Source: UBA7359 sp041689615 (GTDB lineage Bacteria; Pseudomonadota; Gammaproteobacteria; Eutrophobiales; Eutrophobiaceae). Taken from it: a stretch of DNA of 64,000 bases. The position numbers and the translations under genes are program-made. Location: positions 62,001-126,000 of the forward strand of contig JBDNFW010000036.1 in assembly GCA_041689615.1 (NCBI GenBank). The letters are read 5' to 3'. Numbering within the stretch: position 1 is the first letter of the stretch; every line of letters begins with the position of its first letter. Positions 43,087 to 52,288 of this stretch are shown here, piece by piece. Below the pieces are notes generated by a model, which had not been told where the DNA came from, searched no databases, and worked only from the letters and a program-made list of their open reading frames with translations.

Positions 43087-44667
43087 ATGTCTACATCAAC
43101 TGAAAAACAAAAAATCAGTGAACAACTGGCAGCGCATTGTAAAGCGATGCAGAGTATTCATATGCGCGATTTATTCATGCATGACAAAGAAAGAGGAAAG
43201 AAGTTTTCACATCAACTTTCTGAGCTATACATAGACTACTCAAAAAATATTATCTCATCTGAAACACTTAAGCTGTTATTCCAGTTCGCCAAAGCCTCTG
43301 ATGTTGAAACATCAATTAAAGCGATGTTTGAAGGCGAAAAAATTAATCTCACTGAAAATCGTGCCGTCCTTCATACCGCATTAAGAAGCGAATCGTCACA
43401 AAACTTAAACGTTGATGGTGTTGATATCATCGAACAAGTTCATACTGAACTTGAAAAAATAAAACGATTTGTTTCAGAAATTCATGATGGAAGCTATAAA
43501 GGCTGGACAGGTAAATCTATTGATACCTTTGTTAACATCGGCATAGGTGGTTCTGATCTTGGACCGAAAATGGTAGTTGATGCGTTAACTGACTATCGAC
43601 AAGGCAATACACGTTCATTTTTTATCTCTAATATCGATTACCAATCTATTGATAATTTACTAAAGACAATAGATCCGCAAACAACGCTATTTATCATTTC
43701 TTCAAAATCTTTCAACACTATTGAAACACTAACAAATGCAGAAACTTTAAAAAAGTGGATGCTGGAATCCGGTTGCAAAGAGATTAATAAACATTTCATA
43801 GCCGTTTCTAATAATCTTCAAGCAACTAAAGAATTTGGTGTCGATTCGAACAATGTCTTTCAAATATGGGATTGGGTTGGCGGCCGTTTCTCGCTATGGT
43901 CGGCTATTGGATTGCCTATTGCACTCGCTATTGGTTTTGACAACTTCAAAAGCCTACTCTCAGGTGCTCATGAAATGGATGAGTATTTCATGCAAACACC
44001 TCTGGAGAAAAACATTCCCGTTATTCTTGCATTGATAGATTACTGGTATAGCCATTATTTTAATGCCGAAACGCATGCGTTTATTCCTTATGATGAATCA
44101 CTTAAACTCTTTCCTGATTATTTGTCGCAATTATTCATGGAGAGTAATGGTAAATCATCAAATTTAGCCGGACATAAAATCAATTATAATACCATGCCTA
44201 TAACATGGGGTTCTGTCGGGACAAATGCCCAACATGCTTTCTTTCAGTTATTACATCAGGGAACACACATGATACCAATTGATTTTCTTGCGCCGTTATC
44301 AAAAAAAGGAAATCAAACGCATCATGCTTTATTACTGTCTAATTGTTTCGCGCAAACTCAAGCCTTAATGCAGGGTGAAGATAATACTGATCCACATAAA
44401 CATTTTGCTGGAAATAAGCCGAGTACCACTATTTTATATTCAGAATTAACACCCCGAACTTTAGGTTCAATATTAGCAATGTATGAACATCGCACCTTCG
44501 TACTAGGCTTGTTATGGGGAATTAATTCATTTGATCAATGGGGTGTTGAATTAGGGAAAAAACTGGCAGCGACTATTTATGAGAATCTAAGCTCGGAAGC
44601 GGCAGATAAGAATATGGACTCATCGACAAGAAGTTTAATCGAACTCTATAAAAAAACGCACCGATAA
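43087..44667 (+). CDS. pgi: Glucose-6-phosphate isomerase
   Basis: The 526-residue enzyme interconverts glucose-6-phosphate and fructose-6-phosphate. Family motifs are present: VNIGIGGSDLGPKM, DWVGGRFSLWSAIGLP, and GTNAQHAFFQLLHQGTH. The C-terminal GVELGKKLA has the usual pattern. Length is normal or slightly short (540-550 is common). It supplies fructose-6-phosphate, upstream of GDP-mannose made by the 12149 gene product. It ends nine bases before the convergent kinase gene. Confidence 0.96.
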   Translation: MSTSTEKQKISEQLAAHCKAMQSIHMRDLFMHDKERGKKFSHQLSELYIDYSKNIISSETLKLLFQFAKASDVETSIKAMFEGEKINLTENRAVLHTALRSESSQNLNVDGVDIIEQVHTELEKIKRFVSEIHDGSYKGWTGKSIDTFVNIGIGGSDLGPKMVVDALTDYRQGNTRSFFISNIDYQSIDNLLKTIDPQTTLFIISSKSFNTIETLTNAETLKKWMLESGCKEINKHFIAVSNNLQATKEFGVDSNNVFQIWDWVGGRFSLWSAIGLPIALAIGFDNFKSLLSGAHEMDEYFMQTPLEKNIPVILALIDYWYSHYFNAETHAFIPYDESLKLFPDYLSQLFMESNGKSSNLAGHKINYNTMPITWGSVGTNAQHAFFQLLHQGTHMIPIDFLAPLSKKGNQTHHALLLSNCFAQTQALMQGEDNTDPHKHFAGNKPSTTILYSELTPRTLGSILAMYEHRTFVLGLLWGINSFDQWGVELGKKLAATIYENLSSEAADKNMDSSTRSLIELYKKTHR

Positions 44668-44675
44668 AAGCAAGC

Positions 44676-45977
44676 TTATTCTAATTTTGAAGCATACATC
44701 GCCGTTGTCTCTGAAAGTCGCTTGACCAATGTTTGCATGAATACTCGACTAAAATGCAACTGACATTCAACAGATACCTGCTCAATCAAGGTAGCATTCA
44801 CTTTCATTAATTCAACATGTCCTTTTGCCATAATGGTAGCGGTGCGTTCTGCTTTGCTGAGATAAGCCATTTCTCCAAAACAATCTCCTGCTTTCAAATG
44901 ACCTATCACTGCACCATCTTTATAAACATCTACGTCACCTGAAGTAATGATATAAAATGAATCATCAATATCACCTTCAACAATAATTTGATTCCCTGCT
45001 TCGTATGATTGCCAGACACAAGCATGAATAATTTCCCATATTTCCGATTCAGGAAATTCACTAAAGAAACTTAATGTTTGAATGGCATTGAATTTTTCCT
45101 GCGCCTCAACATCTTGTTTAGGCTCTTCAAGATATTCAAATGCCAGACTTAAATCTGCAGCAAAATTCAAACCCATCTTGTATCGCTTTTCCGGATTTTT
45201 CTGTAAAGCATGATGAATAATTTTTTCAAGAATTTCCGGCACATCAGATCGATGCGTGCTTAATGGCAGATGCTTTTCATTAATAATCATATGAATCAAA
45301 CGCGAAAAACTGTCGGCAGCAAAAGGATGTTTCCCCGTTAATAATTCATACATGACAATACCTAATGAAAACAAATCAGTTTGATTTGTTATCTGATCTT
45401 CCTGAACTTGCTCGGGCGACATGTATCTTGGTGAACCGACAAAGCCCATTGGCATGGTATTGGTCGTGTCTGATGTCATTAAATGCGCAATACTAAAATC
45501 GGCAATCTTCACATCTTGATCTTTCGTGATTAGGATATTGGTTGGTTTAATGTCTCGGTGAACCACACCATTACGATGTGCATAATCCAGCGCCTTCGCA
45601 CATTTAAATATAATCTCGATAACTAATTCATAGGGCAATAAATTTTTTGCATTGCAATGGTTTTTAAGCGTGTTACCTTCTTCTATTAATTCCATAACAA
45701 TATAGCAATGATCACCATCTTCTTCTTCTTCAACACCGGCGTCTAATATCCCAACAATATTCGGGTGTTTTAATGTTCCCGCCGTATGCGCTTCATTAAA
45801 GAACATCTTGCGGTAACGTTCTCCCGACTCTTTGTCATTTAAAGCATCTGACATAGCCACTTTTACAGCAACATCTCGATCGGCAAAAGGATCATGGCCC
45901 CGATAAACAATGCCCATGCTGCCACGGCCAACCTGCTCTTTTATTTCGTATTTACCAAGTTTTTCTGGGATTTTCAT
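44676..45977 (-). CDS. Ser/Thr protein kinase with C-terminal cyclic-nucleotide-binding domain (copy 2)
   Basis: The 433-residue protein is co-linear with the copy at 40902. GSMGIVYRGHD, VAVKVAM, HRDIKPTNIL, KIADFSIAHL (again DFS in place of DFG) and SPRYMSPEQV mark the kinase; FYIITSGDVDVYK and GDCFGEMAYLSKAERTATIM mark the cNMP-binding domain. Both have the same N-terminal IPEKLGKY. A tandem duplication with pgi and the CBS gene caught between is a simple history. Ligand and targets are unknown. Confidence 0.9.
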   Translation of the reverse strand: MKIPEKLGKYEIKEQVGRGSMGIVYRGHDPFADRDVAVKVAMSDALNDKESGERYRKMFFNEAHTAGTLKHPNIVGILDAGVEEEEDGDHCYIVMELIEEGNTLKNHCNAKNLLPYELVIEIIFKCAKALDYAHRNGVVHRDIKPTNILITKDQDVKIADFSIAHLMTSDTTNTMPMGFVGSPRYMSPEQVQEDQITNQTDLFSLGIVMYELLTGKHPFAADSFSRLIHMIINEKHLPLSTHRSDVPEILEKIIHHALQKNPEKRYKMGLNFAADLSLAFEYLEEPKQDVEAQEKFNAIQTLSFFSEFPESEIWEIIHACVWQSYEAGNQIIVEGDIDDSFYIITSGDVDVYKDGAVIGHLKAGDCFGEMAYLSKAERTATIMAKGHVELMKVNATLIEQVSVECQLHFSRVFMQTLVKRLSETTAMYASKLE

Positions 45978-46185
45978 TTATAGATTAAAATACACTACTT
46001 ATAATGAGTTACGGCATATAATTAAAACATATTATTGATAATTAATTGAGTCTTATCTGAAATTGATAAAGAAACATTTTCACTGACATTGTCAGGTTTT
46101 AAAAAATACGTATAGTTGTCAATAAACGACATAGTCCTTACGCTGTGCAACAAATAATTTAATCAAAAGGTTAAGCAACAACATT

Positions 46186-46935
46186 ATGAAGGCTATTATT
46201 CTTGCCGCAGGCATTGGCAACCGACTTGGTAGTTTATCGGAAAATAAACCAAAATCTTTACTGGAATTTGATGGCAAAAGTTTACTAAAACGCCATATCG
46301 ACATTCTTCTGGCTAACCAGATTAACGATCTTACTATCGTTACCGGTTATGAATCAGAGATGATCATGAGCCACCTGCAAGACTCAGACATCTCAATTAA
46401 TTACATTTATAACGACCGATATACCGAAGGTAGTATTATCAGTCTTAATTGCGCACAGGAAATACTGTTTAGTGAGCCTGAATTTATCTTAATGGATGCA
46501 GATGTACTTTATGACCAGGAAATGATTTGTCGTCTGGTCAAAACTGAGATACAGAATTGTCTGTTACTGGATCGTGATTTTGTTCCTGGTGATGAACCCG
46601 TTAAAATCTGCGTTGATAAAAATGGACAAATTAATGAATTTAGAAAAAAAGTGGCTACAGATCTTGAATTTGAAACTCAAGGTGAATCTGTCGGTTTTTT
46701 CAAGTTCAATAAATTAATTGGCGCTTCTTTACTTGGCAGAATAAATGATTATTTATCTAAAGGCGAAAACGACACACCTTATGAAGAAGCTATACGCGAT
46801 TTGCTATTAACTTATCCCGAACAGTTTGGTTATGAAGATGTCACCGGCGTTCCCTGGATTGAGATTGATTTTCCAGAAGATATCGAACGTGCAAAAAATG
46901 ATATTCTGCCTAAGCTTTCACCTATAAAGAATTAA
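46186..46935 (+). CDS. pntC: PntC-like phosphonate CTP-transferase
   Basis: The 249-residue nucleotidyltransferase has the intact loop ILAAGIGNRLGSLSENKPK. LMDADVLYD carries the metal Asp, and DRDFVPGDEPVKI, GESVGFFKF and VPWIEIDFPEDIE are further features of the phosphonoalkylamine/phosphocholine cytidylyltransferase group. It would make CMP-aminoethylphosphonate for transfer to lipids or glycans. It is the first gene of the phosphonate operon, nine bases before the PEP mutase gene. The specific nucleotide is inferred from family, not seen. Confidence 0.82.
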   Translation: MKAIILAAGIGNRLGSLSENKPKSLLEFDGKSLLKRHIDILLANQINDLTIVTGYESEMIMSHLQDSDISINYIYNDRYTEGSIISLNCAQEILFSEPEFILMDADVLYDQEMICRLVKTEIQNCLLLDRDFVPGDEPVKICVDKNGQINEFRKKVATDLEFETQGESVGFFKFNKLIGASLLGRINDYLSKGENDTPYEEAIRDLLLTYPEQFGYEDVTGVPWIEIDFPEDIERAKNDILPKLSPIKN

Positions 46936-46944
46936 AATAAAATA

Positions 46945-48597
46945 ATGTCCCAAAAAAATATGACTAACCTCAGCCCTAAAAAAATAAACAAGTGTAAACA
47001 ACTACGCAGCTTGCTTAAGTCGAATGAACTTGAGTTCATTCTCGAAGCACATAACGGCATCTCTGCGAGTATTGTTGAACATGCAGGCTTTAAAGGGATT
47101 TGGGGAAGCGGCCTCGCCATGTCTGCGCAATTTGGTGTGCGCGATAGTAATGAAGCAAGCTGGACACAAATTGTAGACATGCTTGAGTTTATGTCTGATG
47201 CAACATCAATTCCGATTCTACTTGATGGTGACACCGGTTATGGAAATTTCAACAATATGCGTCGACTGGTCAAAAAACTGGAACAACGAGATATCGCCGG
47301 TGTTTGTATTGAAGATAAACAATTTCCAAAAACAAACAGTTTTATCGATGGTAATAAACAACCGTTGGCAGAGATTGATGAATTTTGCGGCAAGATTAAA
47401 GCGGGCAAAGACAGTCAAGCAGATGATGATTTTTCTATTGTAGCCAGAGTCGAAGCGTTGATTGCCGGTTGGGGTTTAGCTGAAGCACTTAAAAGGGCAG
47501 AGGCTTATCACAAAGCCGGCGCTGATGGCATCTTAATCCATAGTAAATTATCAAGACCGGATGAGATTCTTGCGTTTGCCAAAGAATGGGCAGGACGTTC
47601 ACCGCTAGTCATAGTTCCAACAAAATATTACAGCACACCAACCGAAGCTTTTCGCAAAGCCGGTATTGATTTGGTCATTTGGGCAAACCACATGATTCGT
47701 TCATCAATTTCGTCAATGGAAAAAACAAGTAAAAATATTTTTGAAACAGAATCATTAATAGATATCGAAGATAAAATTGCCAGTGTCGACCATGTATTTG
47801 AATTACAAGGTGCCGATGAATTAAGTCGCGCACAAAAACGTTACCTTACTCAAGAATCCAATATCCATGCAGTCATTCTTGCTGCCAGTAGAGGTAATGA
47901 ACTGCATGAATTAACGCACGACAAACCCAAGGCCATGATTAGTATTAGTGGTAAAACATTATTAGCACGATTGATGGACGGGTTAAAAAGAGCCGGTATT
48001 AATAAATCAACTGTCATCGCCGGTTATAAAGCAGAGTCTATTGATTTACCTGGTATTGAAAAATGCATCAATGAAAATTATGAAAACGGCGACGAATTAA
48101 AAACATTAATCTGTGCACAAGACAGTTTCGATGATGATATGCTGATTCTTTACAGTGACTTGCTATTTAGAGAATACATACTCAGAGATTTGATAGAGAC
48201 AAAGGGTGAAATTGTTATTGTTGTCGACTCAGCCTTGGATAACCCTAACATATCTGGATCACCTGATTACGCCTACTGTAGTGAAAATGATGATCGCTCG
48301 CCTTTCATGCAAGATGTTACTTTATCGCAGGTTTCATCATCGGCTGATGTAGACAATAAAAAACCATCCGGTTACTGGATCGGAATGATGCGCGTTAGAC
48401 AACAAGGTCGCGAATGGTTAGACACGGCATTGGAAGAATTAAAACTGGAATCAAATTTTAATACACTAACAATACCTGATCTGTTAAATCACCTGATACA
48501 ACAAGGAAAATCTATTAATGTTCATTACATTGATGGACATTGGCTTGATGTGAATTCACTTGACGACATCGATCGTGCAGGTGATTTTACTCAATAA
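46945..48597 (+). CDS. aepX: Phosphoenolpyruvate mutase with C-terminal nucleotidyltransferase-like domain
   Basis: PEP mutase makes the C-P bond, converting phosphoenolpyruvate to phosphonopyruvate. The first 300 residues carry LLDGDTGYGNF and the diagnostic EDKQFPKTNSF (EDK...NSF), and VARVEALIAGWG. Residues about 310-550 form a second nucleotidyltransferase-like domain, but its loop reads AASRGNELHEL where active enzymes have AAGxGxRL. That domain may be inactive or altered. The gene is between pntC and the decarboxylase gene. Confidence 0.93.
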   Translation: MSQKNMTNLSPKKINKCKQLRSLLKSNELEFILEAHNGISASIVEHAGFKGIWGSGLAMSAQFGVRDSNEASWTQIVDMLEFMSDATSIPILLDGDTGYGNFNNMRRLVKKLEQRDIAGVCIEDKQFPKTNSFIDGNKQPLAEIDEFCGKIKAGKDSQADDDFSIVARVEALIAGWGLAEALKRAEAYHKAGADGILIHSKLSRPDEILAFAKEWAGRSPLVIVPTKYYSTPTEAFRKAGIDLVIWANHMIRSSISSMEKTSKNIFETESLIDIEDKIASVDHVFELQGADELSRAQKRYLTQESNIHAVILAASRGNELHELTHDKPKAMISISGKTLLARLMDGLKRAGINKSTVIAGYKAESIDLPGIEKCINENYENGDELKTLICAQDSFDDDMLILYSDLLFREYILRDLIETKGEIVIVVDSALDNPNISGSPDYAYCSENDDRSPFMQDVTLSQVSSSADVDNKKPSGYWIGMMRVRQQGREWLDTALEELKLESNFNTLTIPDLLNHLIQQGKSINVHYIDGHWLDVNSLDDIDRAGDFTQ

Positions 48598-48630
48598 AAA
48601 ATCACATAATAATAATTAAAGAGAACTGTT

Positions 48631-49785
48631 TTGATACAAGCAAAAGAATTTGTTGAAGCCGCAAGAGAACTTGGCTTTAGTCGTTATACCGGTGTCCCCT
48701 GCTCTTTTTTAACACCATTTATTAATTACGTTATTAATGATGATTCACTGGAATATGTTTCATCAGCAAACGAAGGTGATGCATTAGCAACAGCAGCGGG
48801 TTCAGCCATAGGTGGACAACCTTCTATTGTTATGATGCAAAATTCAGGCTTGGGTAATGCTGTTAGTCCAATAACCTCTCTCTCTTATGTGTTTCGCATT
48901 CCTTTTTTAATTATTACAACACACCGAGGACAACCGGGCGTTAAAGATGAACCGCAACATGAGTTAATGGGGCAAATCACCAAAGAATTATTTGACACTA
49001 TGAAAGTGCCCTGGGAAATTTTTCCAAAGGCTAAGCAAGAAATTGGTCCGGCTTTAAAACGCGCCAATGAATACATGAAAAAAGAACAACGCCCCTATGC
49101 TTTCATTATGCAAAAAGGAACTGTTACACCTGAAGAGTTAAAAAAGAATTCGGTAAAAGATATTTCAAAAAGAAAAACAGAATATCGTTCATCACATAAT
49201 CCTGATGCAACAATAACGAACCGACATGACGCCTTACAACGCATCATTAAAAATACGCCTGAAAATAAAACGCTATTAATTGCTACGACAGGTTTCACCG
49301 GACGTGAATTATTCGCTATTAATGACCGTCCGAATCAAATTTACATGGTTGGCTCAATGGGTTGCGCTTCTTCGCTAGGTTTGGGTGTCGCATTAGCCCG
49401 ACCGGATTTAAAAGTGGTTATCATCGACGGTGATGGTGCCGGATTAATGCGTATGGGTAATTTCGCCACCATAGGAAGTTATGCCGGTAATAATCTAATT
49501 CATATTTTATTAGACAATGAAGTCCATGATTCCACTGGCTCTCAAGCGACTGTTGCCGGTAATATTAATTTTGCCAAAATAGCAGAAGCGACCGGTTACA
49601 GTGTTTCTTTAACCGGTAATGAAATAGAATTAATTGATGAACTATTCGCATTGGAAGGCCATGAAGGCCCTGTTTTTGGCCATTTAAAAATTCGTTCCGG
49701 TACAATAGAAGACCTGCCAAGACCGAATGTAACACCGAATGAAGTTTTGAAAAGATTAATGCAACATATTGATAGCAACTTTTAA
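48631..49785 (+). CDS. aepY: Phosphonopyruvate decarboxylase
   Basis: This thiamine-diphosphate enzyme removes CO2 from phosphonopyruvate, pulling the unfavourable mutase reaction forward and giving phosphonoacetaldehyde. The 384-residue protein has GVPCSFLTPFINYV and NEGDALATAAG at the N-terminus. The ThDP site is IIDGDGAGLMRMGNFATI...NLIHILLDNEVHDSTGSQ, with GDG and the following Asn. It starts with TTG 34 bases after the mutase gene. Confidence 0.93.
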   Translation: MIQAKEFVEAARELGFSRYTGVPCSFLTPFINYVINDDSLEYVSSANEGDALATAAGSAIGGQPSIVMMQNSGLGNAVSPITSLSYVFRIPFLIITTHRGQPGVKDEPQHELMGQITKELFDTMKVPWEIFPKAKQEIGPALKRANEYMKKEQRPYAFIMQKGTVTPEELKKNSVKDISKRKTEYRSSHNPDATITNRHDALQRIIKNTPENKTLLIATTGFTGRELFAINDRPNQIYMVGSMGCASSLGLGVALARPDLKVVIIDGDGAGLMRMGNFATIGSYAGNNLIHILLDNEVHDSTGSQATVAGNINFAKIAEATGYSVSLTGNEIELIDELFALEGHEGPVFGHLKIRSGTIEDLPRPNVTPNEVLKRLMQHIDSNF

Positions 49786-49948
49786 TGGGCACTTTAAAAA
49801 TGCACTTTTTTCGCAATAGCAGTGTCAGTTACGTGCTCGAATACTCACAGAGTAGGATCTCCTCATGTATTAATTATACATTCCGGTTCTGCGCGCGTTA
49901 CTTCCTAGCTCTTACAAAAAAATCACTATTTTTAAAGACACCCATAAT

Positions 49949-51034
49949 ATGACTATTTTATTAAATCCAGGCCCTGTTGTACTAAGCGAACGCGTCAGAA
50001 AAGCGTTACTTAAACCTGATCTCTGTCATCGTGAACAGGAATTTATAGATTTGCAAAACAAGATCAAAAACGATCTGTTAGATGTTTATCAGCTTCCTAC
50101 GGATAAATGGGCAGGCATTGTTTTTACCGGTTCCGGCACGTCAGCTATGGAAGCGATGATGACCAGCCTTATTCCCGCTCACGGTAAAGTATTAATCATT
50201 GAAAACGGTGTCTATGGTGAACGACTAAGCAAGATTGCAAAAATACATGATATTGCCCATGTCGTTATGCATCATGAATGGGGCGATGAAATCGATTTAC
50301 AAAAACTCGAGGGCGAACTTCAATACCACGAAGAACTATCACACGTTGTCGTAGTTCATCACGAAACAACCACTGGTCGTTTAAATAATATCGATGCTGT
50401 TTCAGAACTCTGTAAAAAACACGGCAATGTTCCAATACTACTTGATGGCGTCAGTAGTTTTGCTGCCGAAGAAATAAAATTTGAAGAATGGAACATCGCT
50501 GCCTGTGCCGCAACAGCAAACAAATGTTGTCACGCCGTTCCGGGAACTTCATTTGTTATTGCCAATAGAGAAGCAATGCAACTGATGTCTGCAACACCCG
50601 CACGAACACTTTATCTTGATTTAGTCACTTACCTAAAGAATCAAGATAACAACGGCACACCCTTCACCCAATCCATACAAACCTTTTATGCATTGGATGA
50701 AGCCTTAGACGAATTAAAAGACAACGGCGGCTGGCAACAGCGCCAACAACAATATTGGAAACGAATGGATATTGTTCGTAATGGTCTAGAAAAACTAAAC
50801 ATCAAACCTCTCTTCAATAAAGAAGAATGCTCCTGTGTATTAAACGCATTTCATCTACCTGAAGGCGTAAGCTACGAAACACTACACGACAAACTAAAAG
50901 CAGCCGGCTTCGTCATCTACGCCGGACAAGGCGGCTTTTCTAAATCATTATTCAGGATTTCTTGCATGGGAGAGATTAGTGAAAGTGATATGGAGAGGTT
51001 TGTTAGTGAAATGGGAAAGATCGTTAGTTCTTAA
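49949..51034 (+). CDS. phnW: 2-aminoethylphosphonate transaminase
   Basis: This class V PLP aminotransferase makes 2-aminoethylphosphonate from phosphonoacetaldehyde in biosynthetic context. The 361-residue protein has LLNPGPVVLSERVRKAL and HREQEF at the start, GSGTSAMEAMMTSLI, then ILLDGVSSFAAEEI, and the PLP Lys in ATANKCCHAVPG. A 164-base gap separates it from the decarboxylase gene. With the three preceding genes it completes synthesis of CMP-aminoethylphosphonate; no catabolic C-P lyase or phosphonatase gene is nearby. Confidence 0.92.
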   Translation: MTILLNPGPVVLSERVRKALLKPDLCHREQEFIDLQNKIKNDLLDVYQLPTDKWAGIVFTGSGTSAMEAMMTSLIPAHGKVLIIENGVYGERLSKIAKIHDIAHVVMHHEWGDEIDLQKLEGELQYHEELSHVVVVHHETTTGRLNNIDAVSELCKKHGNVPILLDGVSSFAAEEIKFEEWNIAACAATANKCCHAVPGTSFVIANREAMQLMSATPARTLYLDLVTYLKNQDNNGTPFTQSIQTFYALDEALDELKDNGGWQQRQQQYWKRMDIVRNGLEKLNIKPLFNKEECSCVLNAFHLPEGVSYETLHDKLKAAGFVIYAGQGGFSKSLFRISCMGEISESDMERFVSEMGKIVSS

Positions 51035-51054
51035 TTTTACCGGGAGTTTTTCAG

Positions 51055-51819
51055 TTGCTTATTCATCTTGAAGAATGCTTGGAGATAATGTGTGCGAGTT
51101 TCTGTGAAATCGAAAATAAAGTTCCTCCACCTGTAAAAATTTCTAGGCTTAATTTATTTGTATTTAGGTATGAAGAAGAGTCGATTGAGCAATGTATAGT
51201 TTCAAAATTAGCACGAATTTTAACAGGCATTCGAACAACAATTACTCTAAACAAGAAAGGATTTATTCAGGAACAAGCTCTTATGCATCGCGTCTTAGAT
51301 GAACTAGGTGAAGACATTACTTTCCTTTGTTATGCGGTTTTAAGCGATGAACAAACTGAATTGCATAAAAGATATCTAAAAGCTTTTTTTATGGAAGATT
51401 TTGATGATCATAAAAATCCAATGACTAGCAGAACTAATCGCCCAATGATCCAAAGAAAAAAGATTCGAGCCTACATCTCACGTATTGAAGAAACTGAACT
51501 GAATCCAAGTACGGGTGTAGCCGTTAGCAAGACACTTAGTCAAGTTTATTCAGGCTTTGTGCATGCTGCCGCTCCTCAAATCATGGAACTCTATGGAGGA
51601 AATCCACCTCGGTTCCATGTACATGGCATGCTTGGAACCCCACGTGTTATGGAGTACCGCGAAGACTTAAAAAACTACGTCTACAGGAGCCTAATTAACT
51701 TAATGTTAGTAGCTTTATCGTTTCATATGAAAGAAATGGTTGAAGAGCTTTACAAATATAGAAATGAATTCGAGAAAAATATAGGTTTCGATTATTTGCA
51801 ACGTGATAATGACCCCTAA
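51055..51819 (+). CDS. Hypothetical protein of unknown family
   Basis: The 254-residue frame starts with TTG preceded by GGGAG at a normal distance. The product is soluble, mixed helical, with a conserved-looking SGFVHAAAPQIMELYGGNPPRFHVHGM segment (GFVHAAAPQIMELYGG) that resembles a surface pocket. I do not recognise the family. It follows phnW by 20 bases but has different codon and composition character (few repeats of the operon style). It is next to the hairpin repeat, so it may be a later arrival. Confidence 0.6.
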   Translation: MLIHLEECLEIMCASFCEIENKVPPPVKISRLNLFVFRYEEESIEQCIVSKLARILTGIRTTITLNKKGFIQEQALMHRVLDELGEDITFLCYAVLSDEQTELHKRYLKAFFMEDFDDHKNPMTSRTNRPMIQRKKIRAYISRIEETELNPSTGVAVSKTLSQVYSGFVHAAAPQIMELYGGNPPRFHVHGMLGTPRVMEYREDLKNYVYRSLINLMLVALSFHMKEMVEELYKYRNEFEKNIGFDYLQRDNDP

Positions 51820-51880
51820 TCTTTTTTTAGAAACTTATGCCTAATGCAATTAATCACTCATGCCACATAATCCCCTTATG

Positions 51881-52079
51881 ACTTGCCGAGTCGTTATGTT
51901 ATTTCATCGGTTGAGCTACATGGATGTAGCGAGAGCGCATTAGGACAGGAGTCCGTATGCGCGTGCCGTTGAAATAAGACAGCGACTCGGGAACCCGTTA
52001 GGGCAAGACATTTGGGGTGGCCTTTCTTTTGGTTACTTTTCTTTGGCCACGCAAAGAAAAGTGACTCGCTATCAAGCGA
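51881..52079. repeat. Long-hairpin repeat element with a second stem-loop
   Basis: CCGAGTCG (51886-51893) pairs with CGACTCGG (51983-51990), TTATTTCA (51899-51906) with TGAAATAA (51970-51977), and GCGCAT (51935-51940) with ATGCGC (51957-51962), giving one large imperfect hairpin. The palindrome CTACATGGATGTAG (51916-51929) lies inside. A second hairpin, CTTTTCTTT (52036-52044) with AAAGAAAAG (52053-52061), follows in a run I recognise as a common intergenic repeat of gammaproteobacteria. No open frame is present. The rest of 51820-52148 has nothing else I can name. Confidence 0.65.
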
Positions 52080-52148
52080 AAGAATTACTTAAACCAACAA
52101 TACAGACCTTCAAACATCTGCATCTAATATACAAAAACAAGCCCTTTT

Positions 52149-52288
52149 TTGGACATACGAATAACTATGCTAAACTCCGCGCACCGAAAACAGCATAAAA
52201 ACTGTTTTCATCATAATTAAATGTATTTCATCTAAATCTACATCATTAAGTAGATTATTATTTAAGTAATATAAATTTGGAGAATGTT
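52149..52288 (+). promoter_or_regulatory. Promoter and structured leader of the histone-like gene
   Basis: TTGGAC (52149-52154), 16 bases, TAAACT (52171-52176) form a plausible sigma-70 promoter. The leader holds two hairpins: GAAAACAG/CTGTTTTC at 52186-52209 and AATCTAC/GTAGATT at 52235-52256. GGAGA at 52279-52283 is the ribosome binding site for the ATG at 52289. Confidence 0.55.

Noticed and set aside
46083..46095. CTGAC-ATT-GTCAG before pntC as a terminator
   Set aside because: The stem has only five pairs and no clear T run follows, so it was not called.
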